In this document: piece by piece, positions 16,665-25,454 of the stretch
Numbering within the stretch: position 1 is the stretch's first letter
How the letters are laid out: each line of letters opens with the position of its first letter
NCBI GenBank assembly: GCA_023457495.1
Contig: JAEWLQ010000130.1
Location: forward strand, 1-38,951
Direction of reading: 5' to 3'
Source of the DNA: Pseudomonadota bacterium
GTDB taxonomy: Bacteria; Pseudomonadota; Gammaproteobacteria; Steroidobacterales; Steroidobacteraceae
DNA length: 38,951 bases
Notes under the pieces: model-generated
What the model saw: only the letters and a program-made list of their open reading frames with translations
Database searches by the model: none
What the model was told of the DNA's origin: nothing
Program-made: the position numbers and the translations under genes

Positions 16665-18233
16665 ATGAACATGCGCGTCCTTTTGGCCCTGATCACGCTG
16701 GCAGTCCTCACCGGCTGTGGCGTCAATCCCGTTACCGGCAAGAAAGAAATCCAGTTCGTCTCGGAAGCCCAGGAGCTGCAGATAGGCGAGCAGAACTACG
16801 CGCCGACGCGCCAGGGCGAAGGCGGCGATCTCACCGTGCTGCCCGAACTCACCACCTACGTGAACAGCGTCGGGCAGAAGCTCGCGGCGGTGGCGGATCG
16901 CAAGCTGCCGTACGAATTCGTGGTGCTGAACAACTCGGTGCCGAATGCCTGGGCGTTGCCCGGCGGCAAGATCGCCATCAATCGCGGACTGCTGGTCGAG
17001 CTGCAGAACGAGGCCGAGCTCGCCGCCGTGCTCGGCCACGAGATCGTGCATGCCGCCGCGCGGCATGGCGCCAAGGCGCAGGAGCGCGGCACGCTGATGC
17101 AGGTCGGCATGGTGGCCGCGCAGGTCGGCGCGGCCATGGGCGGCATGGATCCCAACGTCGCGAACCTAGCCCTTGGCGGCGCCGGCGCGGGATTGCAGAT
17201 GATCCAGATGAAATACGGCCGTGACCACGAGCTCGAGAGCGACGAGTACGGCATGAAGTACATGAAGGCCGCGGGCTACGATCCCACCGGCGCCGTGACG
17301 CTGCAGAAGACCTTCGTGCGGCTATCCCAGGCGGGAGGACAGAAGGAGCAGAACTGGCTCGAGGGCCTGTTCGCCTCGCATCCGCCCTCGCAGGAACGCG
17401 TCGACCGGAACGAAGCAACCGCGGACCGGCTCGGGCGCGGTGGCGTGCTGGGCGCCGACTCTTTCGCCGCCGCGATGAAGCCGCTGCGGCAGATGAAGCC
17501 CGCTTACGACAAGGCCGACCAGGCCCTCGCGGCGGCACGGAAGAAGGACTACGCGGCGGCGAAATCGCTCGCGGGTGAAGCGGCGAAGGCCATACCCAAC
17601 GAAGGCAGCTTCCAGGTCCTGCTCGGGCAGATCGCGCTCGCCGAAAAGCAGCCGCAGGCCGCCGCCGGCCATTACGACAAGGCGATGCAGCTGAGTCCCA
17701 ACTACTTTGCCTCTTACCTCGGCGCCGGCGTCGCGCAGAGCCAGCTCGGCAACAGGCAGAAGGCGGAGCAATACCTGACGCGCAGCGCGCAACTGCTGCC
17801 GACCGCTCCGGCCGCCTATTACCTCGGCAACCTCGCGCGCGATCGCGGCGATACCGCGGCGGCGCGCAAGTACTACGAAGCCGCGGCGAGCTCGCAGAGC
17901 GAGATCGGCCAGGCGGCCGCGGTCGAGTTCATGAAGATGGATCTGCCGCAGAACCCGGGCAACTACGTCGCGGCCGGCGGCCAGCTCGATGCGCAGGGCC
18001 GCCTCATGGTCGTCGTGCAGAACCGCTCGAAGGTGCCGCTCAACGCGATCCAGGTGACGCCGGTGCTGATCGATGCGAACGGCCGCGTCGTGCAGCAGGG
18101 CAATCCGGTGGTCATCCAGGCCGTCGTCAAGCCGGGCGAACAGGCGGCCGCGGCCAGCGGCATCGCGAACCTGACGGCGGAGCAGCAGCAGGCGCTGCGA
18201 TTCCGGGTCGACGGCGCGAAGATCGCGGAATGA
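16665..18233 (+). CDS. BepA-like M48 metallopeptidase lipoprotein with TPR repeats
   Basis: A 522-residue periplasm-facing lipoprotein. The lipobox LTGC places the lipidated cysteine at residue 18; Gly at +2 means no Asp inner-membrane retention signal, so outer-membrane sorting is expected. The zinc site is HEIVH (residues 125-129), with a downstream Glu in HELESDEYG as the third ligand. After the peptidase domain (to about residue 255), TPR-like helices run through about residues 285-420. The last ~90 residues form a beta domain (VVVQNRSKVPLNAIQVTPVLIDANG), like FxLYD modules. BepA of E. coli assists LptD assembly and degrades stalled outer-membrane proteins; a similar quality-control role is likely. 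An ATG two codons downstream is an alternative start. Confidence 0.92.
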   Translation: MNMRVLLALITLAVLTGCGVNPVTGKKEIQFVSEAQELQIGEQNYAPTRQGEGGDLTVLPELTTYVNSVGQKLAAVADRKLPYEFVVLNNSVPNAWALPGGKIAINRGLLVELQNEAELAAVLGHEIVHAAARHGAKAQERGTLMQVGMVAAQVGAAMGGMDPNVANLALGGAGAGLQMIQMKYGRDHELESDEYGMKYMKAAGYDPTGAVTLQKTFVRLSQAGGQKEQNWLEGLFASHPPSQERVDRNEATADRLGRGGVLGADSFAAAMKPLRQMKPAYDKADQALAAARKKDYAAAKSLAGEAAKAIPNEGSFQVLLGQIALAEKQPQAAAGHYDKAMQLSPNYFASYLGAGVAQSQLGNRQKAEQYLTRSAQLLPTAPAAYYLGNLARDRGDTAAARKYYEAAASSQSEIGQAAAVEFMKMDLPQNPGNYVAAGGQLDAQGRLMVVVQNRSKVPLNAIQVTPVLIDANGRVVQQGNPVVIQAVVKPGEQAAAASGIANLTAEQQQALRFRVDGAKIAE

Positions 18234-18274
18234 TGTAGATAGATTCCGTGACGCCGCTCCGCCCGCGCGCCAAG

Positions 18275-18296
18275 TGACATGCATTCGAACATGTCA
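18275..18296. promoter_or_regulatory. Inverted repeat upstream of the S9-like gene, candidate operator
   Basis: TGACATG and CATGTCA are perfect seven-base arms around an eight-base spacer. The element ends 31 bp before the ATG of the S9-like gene, where a repressor or activator dimer could act. No T-run follows, so it is not a typical terminator for the M48 gene. Confidence 0.4.
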
Positions 18297-18327
18297 TAGG
18301 CTGGTGAGAGCAAGGAAGGGGGATCAC

Positions 18328-20412
18328 ATGTTCGGCTATCCACGCATGGGCCACCTGCGCGCGACGATCATCGCGGGTTCAGTGGCGTTGATCATGGGAA
18401 CCGCGGCGGCCGCGCCGCAGCCGCTGGAGAACTTCGCGCGCATGCCGCAGATGCGCGATGTGGTCATCTCTCCCGATGGGCGTTACGTGGCGTTCGTCTC
18501 GGCGCTGGACGATGGCTCCGCCATCATGACCTTCGATCGCCAGACTAACGGCCAATTCCAGCGCATTGCGGTGTCGGAACCGGGACGGTTCGACGTGAAT
18601 CGCTGCGCGTGGGCCAACAACGAACGCCTGGTCTGCAGCCTGGTCGGCAACATCCGCGGCAGCCGCTACGCCGAGACGCCGTTCGTGCGCACGATGGCCG
18701 TCGACGCCAACGGCGCGAACATCAAGACGCTGGAGAAGTCGGCGGAGAAGGGCAACCTGTTCATGGGCAAGACCACGCCCAAGAATCTCGCTCCCAGCAT
18801 GAACGTCCGCATGAACAACTCGACGGTGGACAGTCCCGCGTCGCCGGATTTTTCCTTCAACAGTTCCGCGGGCGGCGCCGGATCGCGCTACGAGAGTTTC
18901 GGCGGACAGCGCCGCGACCAGGTCGTCGACGTCACGCCCGACGATCGCGACACCATCCTGATCCAGGCGGTGGACGAGGGCGACGTGTATCCCAGCGTGT
19001 TCGCATTGAACGTGTACAACGGAATGCGCGTCGTGCGGATTCACCAGAGCCCACCGATCCGCCAGTTCCTCGGCGACGGCAAGGGCGCGGTGCGGCTGGG
19101 CTGGGGCACGAGCGCGCGCCTGAACACCAACTACTTCGTACGCAGTGACGAGAACAAGTGGCGGGAGCTGGAGAAACTCTCCGAATTCACCCGGACACGT
19201 CCGCTGCTGCCGATCGGCGTCGAGCCGGGAGGCACGGTGGCCTATGCGGTCGGTGATCACGAAGGCCGCCTCGCGCTGTGGGGGTTGGACCTGTCGGATC
19301 AGCGCGCGCCGGAAATGTTGCTGACCCACGAGAAGGTGGACCTCGGTGCGCCCGTGTTGTCCAGCGACAAGCGCCTGATCGGCGTCCGCTACGAAGTCGA
19401 CCGGCCCTTCGTGCACTACACGGACGAGAAGCTGCGTACCGTGATGAACCAGATCAACTCGCTCTATGCGCCGCGCTTCCACACGATCGTCGACATGACC
19501 GCCGACCGGAAGACTCTCGTGATCCGCTCCTCGAGCGACGTCGACGAGGCGACTTACTACCTATACGACACCGGCGAGAAGAAGCTGAAGCGCCTGGGCA
19601 ATGCCTACCCGGAGCTCGCCACCGAAAGCCTCGGCACGATGAAACACATCACGTACAAGGCCGCCGATGGCACCGAGATTCCCGGCTACCTGACGGTGCC
19701 GCGCGGTGTGCCCGCGGAAGAGTTGCCGTTGATCGTGATGCCGCATGATGGTCCCGCCGCGCGCGACACGATGCAGTTCTTCTTCCTGCGCAACTTCCTG
19801 GCGAATCGCGGCTACGCCGTGCTGCAGATGAACTATCGCGGCTCGGCCGGGTATGGGCAGAAGTGGCGGCGCGATGGCGAGGGCAACTGGGGCGGACTGA
19901 CGTACTCGGACATCACCGACGCGACCCGCTGGGCGATTTCCGAGGGCATCGCCGATCCGAAGCGCATCTGCATCGCCGGATGGGGATTCGGCGGTTACGC
20001 CGCGTTACTCGGGGCCGCGCGCGACAGCAATCTGTACCAGTGCGCGATCAGCGTCGCCGGCTTCACGGATCTGGAGATGCTGCGCGATCACGCCGGCATG
20101 CTGAGCGCGCCGGAAGCGGCATACCTGGCTCGGCAGATCGGCTCGAACAACGCGCGGCTGGAGCAGGATTCGCCGCTGCGGCAAGCGGGTTCGATCGGCG
20201 TCCCGGTGTTGCTGGTGCATGGCGACCTGGATTGGCAGGTGCAGATCGATCACTCGAAGAAACTCGCGTCCCAGCTCGAGAAGCTCAAGAAAGATCACAA
20301 GGCGGTGTTCATCAAGGGCGCCGGGCACGATCTCGACCGCAAGTCGGATCGCGTCACGCTGCTCAAGGAAGTCGAGCAGTTCCTGCGCAAGAATCTCGGT
20401 CAGGGCGCGTAG
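18328..20412 (+). CDS. Exported S9 (prolyl oligopeptidase) family protein lacking the catalytic serine
   Basis: The ATG at 18328 follows AAGGAAGGGGG at good spacing and begins a signal peptide (hydrophobic core IIAGSVALIMG, cleavage near TAAAA). The 694-residue protein has an N-terminal beta-propeller (about residues 35-430) and a C-terminal alpha/beta hydrolase domain. Family motifs NYRGSAGYG and the nucleophile elbow are in place, but the elbow reads Gly551-Trp-Gly553-Phe-Gly-Gly-Tyr: Gly553 stands where Ser is required. The other triad positions are kept, Asp635 in HGDLDWQV and His667 in GAGHD. Peptidase activity by the normal mechanism is therefore not expected. It may be a non-catalytic binding protein or have changed chemistry. 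It overlaps the M1 aminopeptidase gene tail to tail by 13 bp. Confidence 0.93.
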   Translation: MFGYPRMGHLRATIIAGSVALIMGTAAAAPQPLENFARMPQMRDVVISPDGRYVAFVSALDDGSAIMTFDRQTNGQFQRIAVSEPGRFDVNRCAWANNERLVCSLVGNIRGSRYAETPFVRTMAVDANGANIKTLEKSAEKGNLFMGKTTPKNLAPSMNVRMNNSTVDSPASPDFSFNSSAGGAGSRYESFGGQRRDQVVDVTPDDRDTILIQAVDEGDVYPSVFALNVYNGMRVVRIHQSPPIRQFLGDGKGAVRLGWGTSARLNTNYFVRSDENKWRELEKLSEFTRTRPLLPIGVEPGGTVAYAVGDHEGRLALWGLDLSDQRAPEMLLTHEKVDLGAPVLSSDKRLIGVRYEVDRPFVHYTDEKLRTVMNQINSLYAPRFHTIVDMTADRKTLVIRSSSDVDEATYYLYDTGEKKLKRLGNAYPELATESLGTMKHITYKAADGTEIPGYLTVPRGVPAEELPLIVMPHDGPAARDTMQFFFLRNFLANRGYAVLQMNYRGSAGYGQKWRRDGEGNWGGLTYSDITDATRWAISEGIADPKRICIAGWGFGGYAALLGAARDSNLYQCAISVAGFTDLEMLRDHAGMLSAPEAAYLARQIGSNNARLEQDSPLRQAGSIGVPVLLVHGDLDWQVQIDHSKKLASQLEKLKKDHKAVFIKGAGHDLDRKSDRVTLLKEVEQFLRKNLGQGA

Positions 20413-22964
20413 AGCCGCCCCGACTCGCGCGCGCGCAGCGCGGCGTTGACGTGCTGGCGTTCGAGGATCTGCCTCAGCGTCGCCGCCGCCTGCGGGATCG
20501 GATGGGCCGCGAAGAAATCCCGGGCCGTCGCGACGTCGACGGCGCGGTTGAGCAGCTTGACCGAATCGACCATGCGCACGATGGTGTTTCCCGGAAATCG
20601 CTCGTTGGCCGTGCTCCAGTGATCGCGCACGAAGCGCCACGCGGCCGCTCCGAAGCGGCGGTTGGCGATGCAGGCGTTGAGGACGAATGGCGCATCCTGG
20701 GTCTTCACCTCGCCACTGATGGCGAGCTCGCAGACGCGCGTCAGTAGTTCGACGTCGTCGAGCTGCGGCAGCGCGTACAGGTGACGCAGCCGCTCCTGTG
20801 GTGTCCGGCCGCGTCGATAACCTTCGAGCAGTACTTCGAATTCGGCCTGACCGCCGGTGGCGGCATACGCGCCGGTCGCGGCCTGCAGCAGCTCCGGGTC
20901 GACGAGGCTGGCGTCGGCCAGCCCCTGCTCGAAGATGAAACGGCAACGCTCGCGCGTCGGACCATGACCGCCGAGCACGGCCAACGCGCCGACGAGCAGG
21001 CCGCGCAACTTCGCCGTCAGCGCGGTTTCGCCCGCCACCGGATCGCCGAGCCGTGCGACGACGGGCTCGAGCTGCTCGGTCACTCGCCGCTGGAAGCGCT
21101 CGAACGGCGCATCGTCGAGCAGCCGGCCGATGCCGCGCAGCCCGACCACGATGGCCTGCCACACGGCGTGTTCGGTCTCGTTCGAGAAGCCGGCGACGAA
21201 TTCCAGGTAGTTCGAGGCCGTCATCTCGCCCGCGACGACCGCGTTCCAGGCATCGTCGACGAGGTTGTAGCGTTCGAGGGTGTCGAGCTCGGCGAGCGCG
21301 GCGCCCGACAGGCGCGCGCGCAGCGTGTCGTCGTAGGCGACGCGGAAGTACCCATGGCCGCCGGCGTTAACCACGACGAAAGAGGAAGGCGCGTCCAGCG
21401 GTAGTTTGACGTCGTCGCCTTCGAGCAGCAGCCGGCTGATCTTTCCGCCATTACGCACGCCGACGGGCACGACCCAGCGGGCGGAATCGTCGGCGGACTT
21501 GCCGAACGCGAACCGCCGCTGGCGTAGCACCAGCGTCTCGCCTTCGAGCGCGGCGGAGACGAGTGGATAGCCGGGCTGCCAGATCCATGAGTCCATCAGC
21601 CGGCGCACGGGCTCGCCGCTCGTGGACTCGATCGCATCCCACAGGTCGCTGGTCTCCGTATTGCCGTACGCGTGCTTGCGCAGGTAATGGCTCACGCCCG
21701 CGCGGAAGCGCTCGGTGCCGAGATGCTGCTCGAGCATCCGCAGCAGGGCGCCGCCTTTCTGATAGGTCAGCACGTCGAACATGCCCTGGCATTCGTCGGG
21801 CGAGCGCACCTCGAACTCCACCGCGCGGGTATTCGACAGCGAATCCGTCTCGAAGGCGAAGCTGCGTTCGATGCCGAAGGAGGTCCAGCGCTGCCAGGCC
21901 GGACGGTATGCGTCGCAGGCGGCAATCGCCATGAAGGTCGCGAACGCTTCGTTGAGCCAGATGCCGTTCCACCAGCGCATCGTCACGAGATTGCCGAACC
22001 ACATGTGCGCGAATTCGTGGGTGACCACGTCCGCCACGAGCTGCACTTCGTTCTGCGTGGCGCGCGCCGGATCGACGAGCAGCAGGTTCTCGCGGAACGT
22101 GATGCAGCCCGGGTTCTCCATCGCGCCCGCGGAGAAGTCGGGCACGGCGAGCAGGTCGGTCTTGTCGCCCGCGGGGTAAGGAATGTCGTAGTACTCCTGG
22201 AACCAGCGCAGCGAAAACGCCGCGACGTCGAGGCCGAATTCCGTGAGACCGCCTTTGCCCGGCACGTACACGGCACGCATCGTGTTGCCTTCGACCTTGC
22301 GTGGCGCGGTGGCCTCGAGCGGCCCGACCACGAACGCGACCAGGTAGGTGCTCATCACCATGGAGTCGGCGAACGAGACCGCCACCTGTCCACCCTTGAT
22401 CGTCTCGCGGGCGAGCTCCGGGCCGTTCGCGATCGCCGTCATGCCGGGGTCGATCACGAGCGTGATGCCGAACGCCGCCTTGAAATCCGGCTCGTCCCAG
22501 CACGGAAACGCGCGCCGGCAATCGGCGGGCTGCATCGAGGTCGTCGCGATCACGTGCTCGACGCCCGCGGCATCGCGGTAGGTGCTGCGGTAGAAGCCGC
22601 GCAGCTTGTCGTTGATCGTGCCGGCGAAGCGGATGGTCAGTGTATGTGTGCCGGCCGTGAGCGGCGTCGCGGGCCGCACGAACAGGCGTTCGGTCTCGCC
22701 CTCGAGTCGGAATGCCGCCTCCTGCTCGTCCACCTCGCAGGCGTGTATCTCGAGCTCGATCGCATTCAGCGCGAGCTCCGCGAGCGCGTCGTCGACGACG
22801 TCGAGCGTGACCCGCACCGTGCCACCGAACTGGGCGCGCGCCAGGTCCGGCGTGAGCGTGATGTCGTAGCGCCGCGGCAGCGCCGCGCGCGGCAGCCGGT
22901 AGGGATCCAGGGCGGAGCCGTGATCGGGAATCGTGCCCGCGGAAACAGGATGCGGTTGGTTCAT
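20400..22964 (-). CDS. M1-family aminopeptidase
   Basis: An 854-residue zinc aminopeptidase. The exopeptidase motif GAMEN is at residues 280-284 and the zinc site HEFAH at 316-320, with the third ligand Glu339 in WLNEAFATF. The C-terminal half is the long helical ERAP1_C-like domain, and the overall length is normal for aminopeptidase N-type enzymes. No signal peptide is seen, so it should act in the cytoplasm, removing N-terminal residues from peptides. GGAG lies about eight bases before the ATG. It starts only four bases after the stop of the alpha-E gene, so it is very likely the last gene of the transglutaminase/ATP-grasp/alpha-E operon. It is not a usual member of that cluster as I know it. 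Confidence 0.95.
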   Translation of the reverse strand: MNQPHPVSAGTIPDHGSALDPYRLPRAALPRRYDITLTPDLARAQFGGTVRVTLDVVDDALAELALNAIELEIHACEVDEQEAAFRLEGETERLFVRPATPLTAGTHTLTIRFAGTINDKLRGFYRSTYRDAAGVEHVIATTSMQPADCRRAFPCWDEPDFKAAFGITLVIDPGMTAIANGPELARETIKGGQVAVSFADSMVMSTYLVAFVVGPLEATAPRKVEGNTMRAVYVPGKGGLTEFGLDVAAFSLRWFQEYYDIPYPAGDKTDLLAVPDFSAGAMENPGCITFRENLLLVDPARATQNEVQLVADVVTHEFAHMWFGNLVTMRWWNGIWLNEAFATFMAIAACDAYRPAWQRWTSFGIERSFAFETDSLSNTRAVEFEVRSPDECQGMFDVLTYQKGGALLRMLEQHLGTERFRAGVSHYLRKHAYGNTETSDLWDAIESTSGEPVRRLMDSWIWQPGYPLVSAALEGETLVLRQRRFAFGKSADDSARWVVPVGVRNGGKISRLLLEGDDVKLPLDAPSSFVVVNAGGHGYFRVAYDDTLRARLSGAALAELDTLERYNLVDDAWNAVVAGEMTASNYLEFVAGFSNETEHAVWQAIVVGLRGIGRLLDDAPFERFQRRVTEQLEPVVARLGDPVAGETALTAKLRGLLVGALAVLGGHGPTRERCRFIFEQGLADASLVDPELLQAATGAYAATGGQAEFEVLLEGYRRGRTPQERLRHLYALPQLDDVELLTRVCELAISGEVKTQDAPFVLNACIANRRFGAAAWRFVRDHWSTANERFPGNTIVRMVDSVKLLNRAVDVATARDFFAAHPIPQAAATLRQILERQHVNAALRARESGRLYAP

Positions 22965-22968
22965 GGCG

Positions 22969-23916
22969 TCAGCTCCAGCGGTCGAAGAACTGTTTCTGGG
23001 TCGTGGCCCCGATGTCGCTGATCGACACCTGCAGGCCCTGGATGTACTCGTGCAATCCCGATCGCAACACGTCGCCGGGCCGATCGAAACTGAGTTTCGC
23101 GCGCAGCAGTCCGAGCTTGCGTTCCGCCTCGCTCGAGCACAGGTCGAGCGGATTGCCGGTGATGAAGTGCAGGCTTTCCTCGGCGCGGTTCACGCAGAAG
23201 TGGATCGCGCGCGGGAACGCGCGATCGAACAGCAGGAAGCTCGCGACATCCTCCGGCGTGATCAGGTTGTGGAGCTGACGATACATCTGCAGCGCGCTCG
23301 CGGAGTCGAGCAGAGCCGTCCAACCGACGAGATCGACGGTGGTGCCGACCTCGGTCACGGTCGGCAGCAGGATGTAGTACTTGACGTCGAGGATCCGCGA
23401 CGTCTTGTCCGCGCGTTCGAGGAACTGCCCGAAGCGCGACCAGTGACACGCCTCGCCGCGGCTCAACGTCGTGGTGCTCACGCCCTGGTACTCGGCCGCG
23501 CGTGCCATGATGGCGGCGTAGAACTCGGCCATGTGATCCACGGAGAACTCGTGCGTGCTCGCGTCGCGCACGAACAGGTAGAACTCGTTGAGCGCGTGCC
23601 ACATCTCGCGCGAGATGATCTCGCGGACCGTCTGCGCGTTCTCGCGCGCCTGTGACAGCGTGGAGAGGATGCTGTTCGGGTAGTTCGAGTCGAAGGTGAG
23701 GAAGCGCGTGACCTTCTGCGGCGTCGCGCGGTCGTAGTTGCGCCAGAACCAGTCCTGGTCGCCGGTGGTGAGCACCAGCGCCGCCCAGTCGTCGCGCTTC
23801 TGCACCGGTGTGTCGAGCATGAGGTTCAAGTTCACATCGACGAAGCGCGCCACGTTTTCCGCCCGTTCGACGTAGCGGCTGCACCAGTAGATGGCATCGG
23901 CGACGCGGCTCAGCAC
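22969..23916 (-). CDS. Alpha-E domain protein (DUF403)
   Basis: A 315-residue all-helical protein starting at GTG (23916). The start is set by the family N-terminus LSRVADAIYWCSRYVERAEN and by overlap with the previous gene: GTGCTGA contains this gene's GTG and the TGA of the ATP-grasp gene, a coupling arrangement. The alpha-E fold is usually found next to, or fused with, circularly permuted ATP-grasp proteins and transglutaminase-like peptidases. Its own activity is unknown; comparative genomics has suggested a role in peptide or amide synthesis with the ATP-grasp partner. Upstream open-frame extension to 24276 is rejected because it lies wholly inside the ATP-grasp gene. Confidence 0.92.
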   Translation of the reverse strand: MLSRVADAIYWCSRYVERAENVARFVDVNLNLMLDTPVQKRDDWAALVLTTGDQDWFWRNYDRATPQKVTRFLTFDSNYPNSILSTLSQARENAQTVREIISREMWHALNEFYLFVRDASTHEFSVDHMAEFYAAIMARAAEYQGVSTTTLSRGEACHWSRFGQFLERADKTSRILDVKYYILLPTVTEVGTTVDLVGWTALLDSASALQMYRQLHNLITPEDVASFLLFDRAFPRAIHFCVNRAEESLHFITGNPLDLCSSEAERKLGLLRAKLSFDRPGDVLRSGLHEYIQGLQVSISDIGATTQKQFFDRWS

Positions 23917-25454
23917 TCGGTCAGCACCCAGGTGTCCTTGCTGCCACCGCCCTGCGAGGAATTCACGACCAGCGAGCCACGCCGCAGGGCGACACGCGTC
24001 AGTCCGCCGGGTTGCACGTAGATGTCTTTTCCGAAGAGCGCGTAGGGCCGCAGGTCGACGTGCCGCGGCTCGAAGTGGTCGCCGACGATGGACGGCACGC
24101 GCGACAACGACAGCGTGGGCTGCGCGATGTAGCCGCGCGGATTGCGGCGGATGCGCTCCGCGAATTCGCGGCGTTCGGTGCGCGAGGAATGCGGTCCGAC
24201 GAGCATCCCGTATCCGCCGGAGCCATCCGTCGATTTGACCACCAGGTCCTCGAGATGCGCGAGCACGAACGAGCAATGCGCGTCGTCGGAACAGATGTAG
24301 GTAGGCACGTTGGGCAGCAGCGGTTCCTCGTCCAGGTAGAAGCGGATGATCCGCTCGACGTAGGCGTAGATGGCCTTGTCGTCGGCGACGCCCGTGCCCG
24401 GCGCGTTCGCGAGCGCAACCTTGCCGTCGAAGTAGGCCTTCATCAGCCCCGGAACGCCGAGCAGCGAATCGCGCCGGAAGACTTCGGGGTCGAGGAAGTC
24501 GTCATCGATGCGCCGATAGATGACGTCGACGCGCTGGAAGCCGCGCGTCGTGCGCATGTGGACGAAGCCGTCGCGCAGCACGAGGTCGGCTGGCTCGACG
24601 AGTTCGACGCCCATCTGCTGCGCGAGAAACGTGTGTTCGTAATAGGCGCTGTTGTAACGCCCCGGCGTCAGCACGACCACGTGCGGATTGTCGGAAAGAT
24701 GTTGTCCGAGATAGCGCAGCATCGTGTAGAGCTGCATCGGATAGTCGTCGACGGGCCGGATCGACATCGCCTGGAACAACTTCGGGAAGATGCGCTTGAT
24801 GACGTGCCGGTTCTCGAGCACGTAGCTGACGCCGGAGGGACAACGCAGGTTGTCCTCGAGCACGTAGTAGTTGCCATCGCGGTGGCGCACCAGGTCCGTG
24901 CCGCTCACGTGACACCAGATCCCGCGCGGCGGCGTAAGGCCCTCGCACTGCGCCCGATATCCGACGCAGGTCTTCACGAGGTGTTCGGGCACGATGCCTT
25001 CGCGAATCACCCGCCGTTCGCCGTAGATGTCCGAGAGGAACATGTTGAGCGCGGTCAGGCGCTGTCTGATGCCGCGTTCGAGCTTCGACCACTCGTCCGC
25101 GCCGACCACGCGCGGTATCACGTCGAAGGGGAGGATCCTTTCGCGCGCGCTTTCCCCATCGCCGCCCAGCGTGAAGGTGATGCCCATCTTGAACAGCGCG
25201 GTTTCGGCGGCCTGCTGACGCGCCTGCAGCACGCCAGGCTCGAGCTGCTCGATGCCATCGACGAGCGGCTCGAAGCCGGAACGCGCATGGCCCCTCGATG
25301 CGAACAACTCATCGTAGTACGGCCCGTTCTCCGGGTCGTAGCGCCGGAAGTCCATGGTGCGCGCCACCGGCGCGGGTTCGCGCAGTGAGAGGTGACGCCA
25401 GGGACCGGCGCCGCGATGCGTGCCGTTGAAGCCGCTGAAGAGTCCATTGCTCAC
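23910..25454 (-). CDS. Circularly permuted ATP-grasp protein (DUF404/DUF407)
   Basis: The GTG start at 25454 overlaps the transglutaminase stop as GTGA, giving a 514-residue protein of normal family length; an in-frame ATG at about 25356 is the alternative. Family blocks include GVSYVLENRHVIKR, YTMLRYLGQHLSDNPHVVVLTPGRYNSAYYEH, VDVIYRRIDDDFLDPEVFR, VVKSTDGSGGYGM (nucleotide-binding loop) and the C-terminal SSQGGGSKDTWVL. Permuted ATP-grasp proteins are predicted to ligate a carboxylate to an amine through an acyl-phosphate; no member of this subgroup has, to my knowledge, a firmly established product. It is the second gene of the coupled operon. Confidence 0.94.
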   Translation of the reverse strand: MSNGLFSGFNGTHRGAGPWRHLSLREPAPVARTMDFRRYDPENGPYYDELFASRGHARSGFEPLVDGIEQLEPGVLQARQQAAETALFKMGITFTLGGDGESARERILPFDVIPRVVGADEWSKLERGIRQRLTALNMFLSDIYGERRVIREGIVPEHLVKTCVGYRAQCEGLTPPRGIWCHVSGTDLVRHRDGNYYVLEDNLRCPSGVSYVLENRHVIKRIFPKLFQAMSIRPVDDYPMQLYTMLRYLGQHLSDNPHVVVLTPGRYNSAYYEHTFLAQQMGVELVEPADLVLRDGFVHMRTTRGFQRVDVIYRRIDDDFLDPEVFRRDSLLGVPGLMKAYFDGKVALANAPGTGVADDKAIYAYVERIIRFYLDEEPLLPNVPTYICSDDAHCSFVLAHLEDLVVKSTDGSGGYGMLVGPHSSRTERREFAERIRRNPRGYIAQPTLSLSRVPSIVGDHFEPRHVDLRPYALFGKDIYVQPGGLTRVALRRGSLVVNSSQGGGSKDTWVLTEC

